A stretch of DNA of 64,000 nt from an uncultured Marinobacterium sp. (GTDB lineage: Bacteria; Pseudomonadota; Gammaproteobacteria; Pseudomonadales; Balneatricaceae). The translations under genes were made by a program, and so were the position numbers. The notes beneath the pieces are model-generated. The model ran no database searches, was not told the origin of the DNA, and saw only the letters and a list, made by a program, of their open reading frames with translations. Shown here piece after piece: positions 60,309-64,000 of this stretch; within the stretch, counting starts at the first letter, position 1, and the number at the start of each line of letters is the position of its first letter. The stretch lies in NCBI GenBank assembly GCA_947501565.1, contig CANMWJ010000001.1, forward strand, positions 310,001-374,000. Direction: 5' to 3'.

Positions 60309-61427
60309 TCAGGATGCAATTGCATCTGCCGCTGGTACGTAGTCGTAACCCAGATCCTGCGCTACCGCTTCATAGTTGATGGTGCCGCGGTGTACGTTCA
60401 GACCGTTTAGCAGGTGTGCGTCATCACGCAGTGCCTGTTTGTAACCTTTGTTCGCCAGCGCCAGTGCGAATGGCAGTGTTGCGTTGGTCAGAGCGAAGGT
60501 AGAAGTACGTGCTACGCCGCCTGGCATGTTGGCAACACAGTAGTGAACCACGCCTTCTTCGATGTAGGTTGGCTCCTGGTGAGTAGTTGCTCGGGAAGTC
60601 TCGAAACAGCCGCCCTGGTCGATCGCAACGTCTACCAGTACCGCGCCGTCTTTCATCTTCTTCAGCATGTCGCGGGTTACCAGCTTAGGTGCCGCTGCGC
60701 CTGGGATCAGGACTGCGCCGACTACCAGATCCGCTGCTACCACTTCCTGCTCTACGCTTTCAGCGCTGGAGTACAGGGTTTTCAGCTGTGGACCGTACAG
60801 TGCGTCCAGTTCTTTCAGACGTGGCAGGGAGCGATCCAGGATAGTAACGTCTGCGCCCATGCCCATCGCCATGCGTGCAGCGTTAACACCTACAACACCA
60901 CCACCGATTACAACAACCTTCGCTGGTGCTACGCCCGGTACACCGCCCAGCAGCGTGCCCAGACCAGCTTGAGCTTTCTCAAGGCAGTGTGCGCCGGCCT
61001 GGATAGCCATACGACCAGCTACTTCACTCATTGGTGCCAGCAGAGGCAGACCACGGTTAGCATCGGTTACGGTTTCGTATGCGATCGCAACAGCGTCGGA
61101 TTCAACCAGCAGTTTGGTCTGCTCTGGGTCCGGAGCCAGGTGCAGGTAGGTGAACAGGATCTGGCCAGGACGCAGCATGCGGCATTCGTTTGGCTGCGGC
61201 TCTTTAACTTTTACGATCATGTCTGCTGCTGCAAAGATCTCTTCTGCAGTGTCGATGATCTTAGCGCCTGCTGCTTCGTACTGTTCGTTGGTCAGGCCGA
61301 TTGCTGTGCCGCCATCGCGCTGCACTATAACTTCGTGACCTGCTGCAACCAGTTCGCGGACACCGGCAGGGGTCATGCCGATACGGTATTCGTGGTTCTT
61401 AATCTCTTTAGGTACACCAATTAACAT
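60309..61427 (-). CDS. ald: Alanine dehydrogenase
   Basis: Ald converts alanine to pyruvate and ammonia with NAD. The 372-residue protein has the N-terminal [20 protein letters not shown], the EYRIG-PxGV loop, [13 protein letters not shown], a Rossmann motif [17 protein letters not shown], and [20 protein letters not shown]. Length and motifs are standard. It is monocistronic with a long upstream region (from 61428), which in many bacteria holds an Lrp-type site; no such site could be identified here. Confidence 0.97.
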   Translation of the reverse strand: MLIGVPKEIKNHEYRIGMTPAGVRELVAAGHEVIVQRDGGTAIGLTNEQYEAAGAKIIDTAEEIFAAADMIVKVKEPQPNECRMLRPGQILFTYLHLAPDPEQTKLLVESDAVAIAYETVTDANRGLPLLAPMSEVAGRMAIQAGAHCLEKAQAGLGTLLGGVPGVAPAKVVVIGGGVVGVNAARMAMGMGADVTILDRSLPRLKELDALYGPQLKTLYSSAESVEQEVVAADLVVGAVLIPGAAAPKLVTRDMLKKMKDGAVLVDVAIDQGGCFETSRATTHQEPTYIEEGVVHYCVANMPGGVARTSTFALTNATLPFALALANKGYKQALRDDAHLLNGLNVHRGTINYEAVAQDLGYDYVPAADAIAS

Positions 61428-61825
61428 TGTGAATCTCCCGAGCTGTGCTTTTTATTCTTAGCGAGTTATTCCAAGCTATCACTGGTTAGGCAGAATGTTT
61501 TCTTGAAGATTTGTCTATTGCCAGATTATTTTCTGAAAAAGTTAAAGTTTTCCAGAAATAGCTAAATCCGCAAAAAGTGTGCCCGTTAGATCAATAAATA
61601 ACCAGCTCTAAAGTCTAATACGCTTCACAACTCGTGATCGGATCTCCATAGGCAAGAAGAGACGAGGAAAGAGCAGTCATTGTTCAACACATCATGATGT
61701 GAACAGTTGCTTTCATCTGGTGTGAAAAGAAGCTTTGGATCGATACCTTATGTTGCGGGCGCACAATGGTTCGAAGTTCGTTTTACAGGATTGCAACGAC
61801 GCAGTGAAAAGCCAGAAAAAAAGGG
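61428..61825. other. AT-rich intergenic region between ald and tRNA-Val
   Basis: About 400 bases hold the ald promoter on the minus strand. No open frame with a ribosome site is present; a short frame at 61707-61892 overlaps the tRNA promoter and is not credible. Confidence 0.45.
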
Positions 61826-61853
61826 TTGTACCCGAAAAGCCGATTTGTATAAT
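61826..61853 (+). promoter_or_regulatory. sigma-70 promoter of tRNA-Val
   Basis: TTGTAC (61826-61831) and TATAAT (61848-61853) are separated by 16 bases. A GC-rich stretch (CGCCCC) follows the -10 box, the usual sign of stringent control. The tRNA starts 30 bases after the -10 box. Confidence 0.8.
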
Positions 61854-61882
61854 ACGCCCCACTTCGTACTTCGGTACGCAGC

Positions 61883-61959
<77 letters not shown>

Positions 61960-61970
61960 GAATTCCAAAC

Positions 61971-62010
61971 GAAAACAGCCGCTAACGGGTTAAGCCGAGC
62001 GGCTGTTTTT
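61971..62010 (+). terminator. Terminator of the tRNA-Val transcript
   Basis: AAAACAGCCGCT (from 61972) pairs with AGCGGCTGTTTT around a 14-base loop and ends in TTTTTG. Confidence 0.93.
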
Positions 62011-62043
62011 GTATCTGCAGAGGATGTTTAGCTTAAGTGCGAG

Positions 62044-62745
62044 TTAAACCCCACCCATCACCATAAATACCCGTCCTACAACGTTCAGCCGCTTAAAATG
62101 CTCTTCGGAGATAATCTCTTCTATAAAGGTGAGTGAACCCGGATTGTCGCTGGTGATCAGCCAGGTGCCGTCGAGCTGCTGGATGCTGCGTCGAATTCTT
62201 AACTCGCTTTCTGCGGCAAAAGCGTAGAGTTTGCCGTGTTGTGGGCTGGTATCCGAGGTGTCGATTAACACGGTATCGCCTTTAAGCAGGCGAGGGGCCA
62301 TCTCGTCACTGGTTACCGCGGCGGCGCGGACGTGTTGTGGTTGTACGTTAAAAGGAGCCAGAGTGGCGTTATCAATTCTGATCTTCTTTTCGACCTGATC
62401 CATGGTCTGCATTGCCTCTGATTCGCCGGTGTCCATTGGCGCAAAGAAGGGAACAATCACCATAGCGGAGTCAGGGCTATTTGTAACTACGCCAGTAACT
62501 TTATTAGTTGTGGTGGGCCGAGACTGAGTGTTTTCCGGACTGCCATAACCAAACAACAGCCACTCTGGCGATACGCCAAGCAATGATGACACCGCCTCAA
62601 TACGGCTGCGGCGTGGGGTGGTTTTATCCCGTTCCCACTGCTGCACCGATTGCGGTGAAAGGCTGAGTTTTGCGGCCAGCTCAGACTGATTCAGCCCAGC
62701 TTGGGAGCGGGCATGTGCAATGCGTTGGCCGATGGTCATAGTCAT
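62044..62745 (-). CDS. CI-type HTH repressor with a degenerate S24 peptidase domain
   Basis: The likely start is the ATG at 62745 or 62739; no ribosome site is visible, and a longer frame runs across the operators. The 233-residue protein has an N-terminal HTH_3 domain (IGQRIAHARSQAGLNQSELA, then LSLSPQSVQQWERDKTTPRR) and a C-terminal LexA/CI-like domain with DEMAPRLLKGDTVLID. In active members the motif is GDSM; here it reads SDEM, with Glu at the catalytic Ser position. The Lys region reads LRIRRSIQQ, with Arg in place of Lys. Autocleavage is therefore unlikely. Confidence 0.85.
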   Translation of the reverse strand: MTMTIGQRIAHARSQAGLNQSELAAKLSLSPQSVQQWERDKTTPRRSRIEAVSSLLGVSPEWLLFGYGSPENTQSRPTTTNKVTGVVTNSPDSAMVIVPFFAPMDTGESEAMQTMDQVEKKIRIDNATLAPFNVQPQHVRAAAVTSDEMAPRLLKGDTVLIDTSDTSPQHGKLYAFAAESELRIRRSIQQLDGTWLITSDNPGSLTFIEEIISEEHFKRLNVVGRVFMVMGGV

Positions 62746-62754
62746 GCATGGGAG

Positions 62755-62833
62755 ATTACAAGTATTCCTTGTAGTGTGCATTACAAGAAACCCTTGATAA
62801 GTCGTATTCTTGGTTGTAAGTTTTTCTTGTAAT
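62755..62833. promoter_or_regulatory. Three operator-like inverted repeats
   Basis: ATTACAAG-N5-CTTGTAGT (62755-62775), ATTACAAG-N5-CTTGATAA (62780-62800) and a weaker site ending CTTGTAAT (62813-62833) lie between the repressor gene and the divergent small gene. Each has 8-base arms and a 5-base spacer. The arrangement resembles lambdoid OR regions. Confidence 0.7.
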
Positions 62834-62923
62834 TGCTCTCCGTCGTCGTTGCCGGAGAGTTCAAGGATCAAGATTTAAATTTTCAGGATTTAAATAGAAG
62901 CAATGGTTCACATGGAGAGTGTT

Positions 62924-63178
62924 ATGGGCAATGGAGTGCTGCTGGCTGAACCCGTAGGGTTGATGACGGATGCGATGCTGGAGGCCGGTTTGAAACGGGC
63001 CATAGATTACTTCGAGAAGAGGGGATTAAACCCATCGAACTGTTATAAGGATTATCTGGAGCGGCGGGAGTGCTCCTTCAGCTGTCACTGGATGGCGGCG
63101 GAGCTGCAGGCGAACGCTGTGTTGTGGGAAGATCCCACCTATCGAAATTCGCGAATTTTACTGGGAATCGATCCCTGA
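62924..63178 (+). CDS. Small protein divergent from the repressor, function unknown
   Basis: This 84-residue protein is read from the ATG at 62924, with GGAG upstream at 62915-62918; earlier ATGs at 62903 and 62912 lack one. It reads MTDAMLEAGLKRAIDYFEKR, then NPSNCYKDYLERRECSFSCH and WMAAELQANAVLW. It is soluble and helical, with three cysteines. I do not recognise a family. It sits directly across the operators from the repressor, so it is probably the controlled gene, comparable in position to cro or an early gene, although the sequence has no HTH. Confidence 0.7.
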   Translation: MGNGVLLAEPVGLMTDAMLEAGLKRAIDYFEKRGLNPSNCYKDYLERRECSFSCHWMAAELQANAVLWEDPTYRNSRILLGIDP

Positions 63179-63382
63179 CCCCGTAGCGATGCTCGGGTTT
63201 TAGGGGCCATTGCGCAGCCATCTTAGATTAAGTTTTTCATACTATTCAGTATCGAATATGTATTGTGTGAATATTGTACAAACGGTTGTTTGACGAAATA
63301 TGCCTGTTAAAACAGTCTCTTAAGAAACCATTCAGTTATTCCGGCTATACTGGGCTCAAACGTTTAGGATGAGTCCAGTCAG

Positions 63383-64000
63383 ATGTTTAGAACACAAAAG
63401 TCCCCCCTTCTTATTCTTCTGTCTCTTACCCTGCTGCTGACAGGATGTTTCTCTACCAATCCGCTGCGTATTCCTGACGAGGAGTGGAAGCAGTTGTCGC
63501 GTGAAGAGCAGATGCGTGCTTACGAAAAACAGGCGGAGCTGGATAAGGTGCGGCTGGAAGCGGAGGCACGTGAACGTGCGGCGCAGATCGAAGCTGAGGC
63601 GCGTAAGCAGCAGGCGCTACTGGAGCTGCGTCAGAACGCTGAATACGGAGATCTGGTGCAGTGTGTTGTGGAGCCGTTGCAGGTTAAGTTTTACAGCAAG
63701 TGGAAACCAGCTCAGCCGTTCGCATTTGATCTGGTACGCGGTGAAACCCGGGAGGTCACCATAGACGATAAACAGGCGCGCTCCAGCACCCGAGCCTGGG
63801 TACGTTTTGATGAGAGTGGCCAGAGGGTATCGCTCTGTTCAAGTGAGCCGGGCCGCTATGGCAGCGGTAACTGTGATAGCCTGCTGGGTACCAGCCGGGA
63901 CTTCCACCGTGGTATTGAACGACAGATAAAGGTCGAAGAGTTTGCGCAGGGCGCAATGCGTTGTGATCTGAAGCCTGAGAGCCGTCGCGGCTACCGCTAT
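63383..64000 (+). CDS. Outer-membrane-type lipoprotein, function unknown (3' end outside window)
   Basis: The ATG at 63383 begins a signal sequence with the lipobox LLLTGC (Cys at about residue 22). A coiled-coil-like Arg/Glu/Ala-rich stretch (about 35-80) and a C-terminal domain with SKWKPAQPFAFDLVRGETRE follow. The frame is still open at base 64000 (206 codons seen). No family is recognised. The coiled coil after the anchor is typical of envelope-spanning or peptidoglycan-associated lipoproteins. Confidence 0.8.
   Translation, partial: MFRTQKSPLLILLSLTLLLTGCFSTNPLRIPDEEWKQLSREEQMRAYEKQAELDKVRLEAEARERAAQIEAEARKQQALLELRQNAEYGDLVQCVVEPLQVKFYSKWKPAQPFAFDLVRGETREVTIDDKQARSSTRAWVRFDESGQRVSLCSSEPGRYGSGNCDSLLGTSRDFHRGIERQIKVEEFAQGAMRCDLKPESRRGYRY

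Noticed and set aside
62044-64000. Prophage at the right end of the window
   Set aside because: Only a repressor-like gene and one small gene are phage-like. No integrase, replication or structural gene is visible, and the next gene is a lipoprotein with a normal signal.

Overview
The window is ordinary chromosomal DNA of a gammaproteobacterium. Gene content (long-form SpeD, UbiM-like hydroxylase, class II DAHP synthase, DUF3549, YqcC, DnaT-like protein, MioC-type flavodoxin) and several families of short palindromic intergenic repeats fit a marine Oceanospirillales-type organism (relatives of Marinobacterium, Neptunomonas or Amphritea). That placement is inference from memory of these families, not a search result.

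Region 1 (1-2130): a LysR regulator cut by the window edge, divergent from an MFS exporter. Region 2 (2160-24665) is the main system: an uptake [NiFe]-hydrogenase locus. Structural genes hupS-hupL-hupC are followed by an interruption (orphan HigA-like protein, a periplasmic binding protein coupled to a PAS-GGDEF-EAL protein, and a reversed UbiM-like hydroxylase). The maturation run is then hupD-F-G-H-I-J-K, hypA-hypB, hupR/hoxA, hypC, a GmhA-like SIS gene, hypD-hypE, and a reversed hupE nickel permease gene. The small subunit carries the full six-cysteine proximal-cluster set of oxygen-tolerant membrane-bound hydrogenases. Matches to the sigma-54 promoter consensus lie in front of hupS, hupD and hupE, and the locus encodes an NtrC-type activator, so the three units probably form one regulon. 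hypF and a HupT-type kinase are not in the window.

Region 3 (25092-33555) is housekeeping: speD, small conserved proteins, a flavodoxin, a nitroreductase, an overlapping operon of AMP/thymidine phosphorylase, PRPP synthetase-like protein and AlkB-like dioxygenase, then phhB, purU and a CBS protein. Region 4 (33706-40790): a DnaT-like/lambda P-like pair, an NYN-LOTUS protein, DUF3549, and a compact DUF1538-DUF1538-PII-CBS operon that looks like a signal-regulated membrane system. Region 5 (40874-48459): yqcC, class II aroH, a CMD-family protein, a CZB protein, metR, argF, argD, grxD, ahpC.

Region 6 (48638-59938): deaD, a queuosine-tRNA mannosyltransferase-like protein, a double-receiver protein with a degenerate first domain, a TraB/GumN protein, and a signalling group (GAF-GspE ATPase, CHASE2 adenylate cyclase, GAF-HD-GYP phosphodiesterase). 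Region 7 (60309-64000): ald, tRNA-Val(GAC), a phage-type repressor with a degenerate peptidase active site facing a small unknown gene across operator-like repeats, and a lipoprotein gene that runs off the end.
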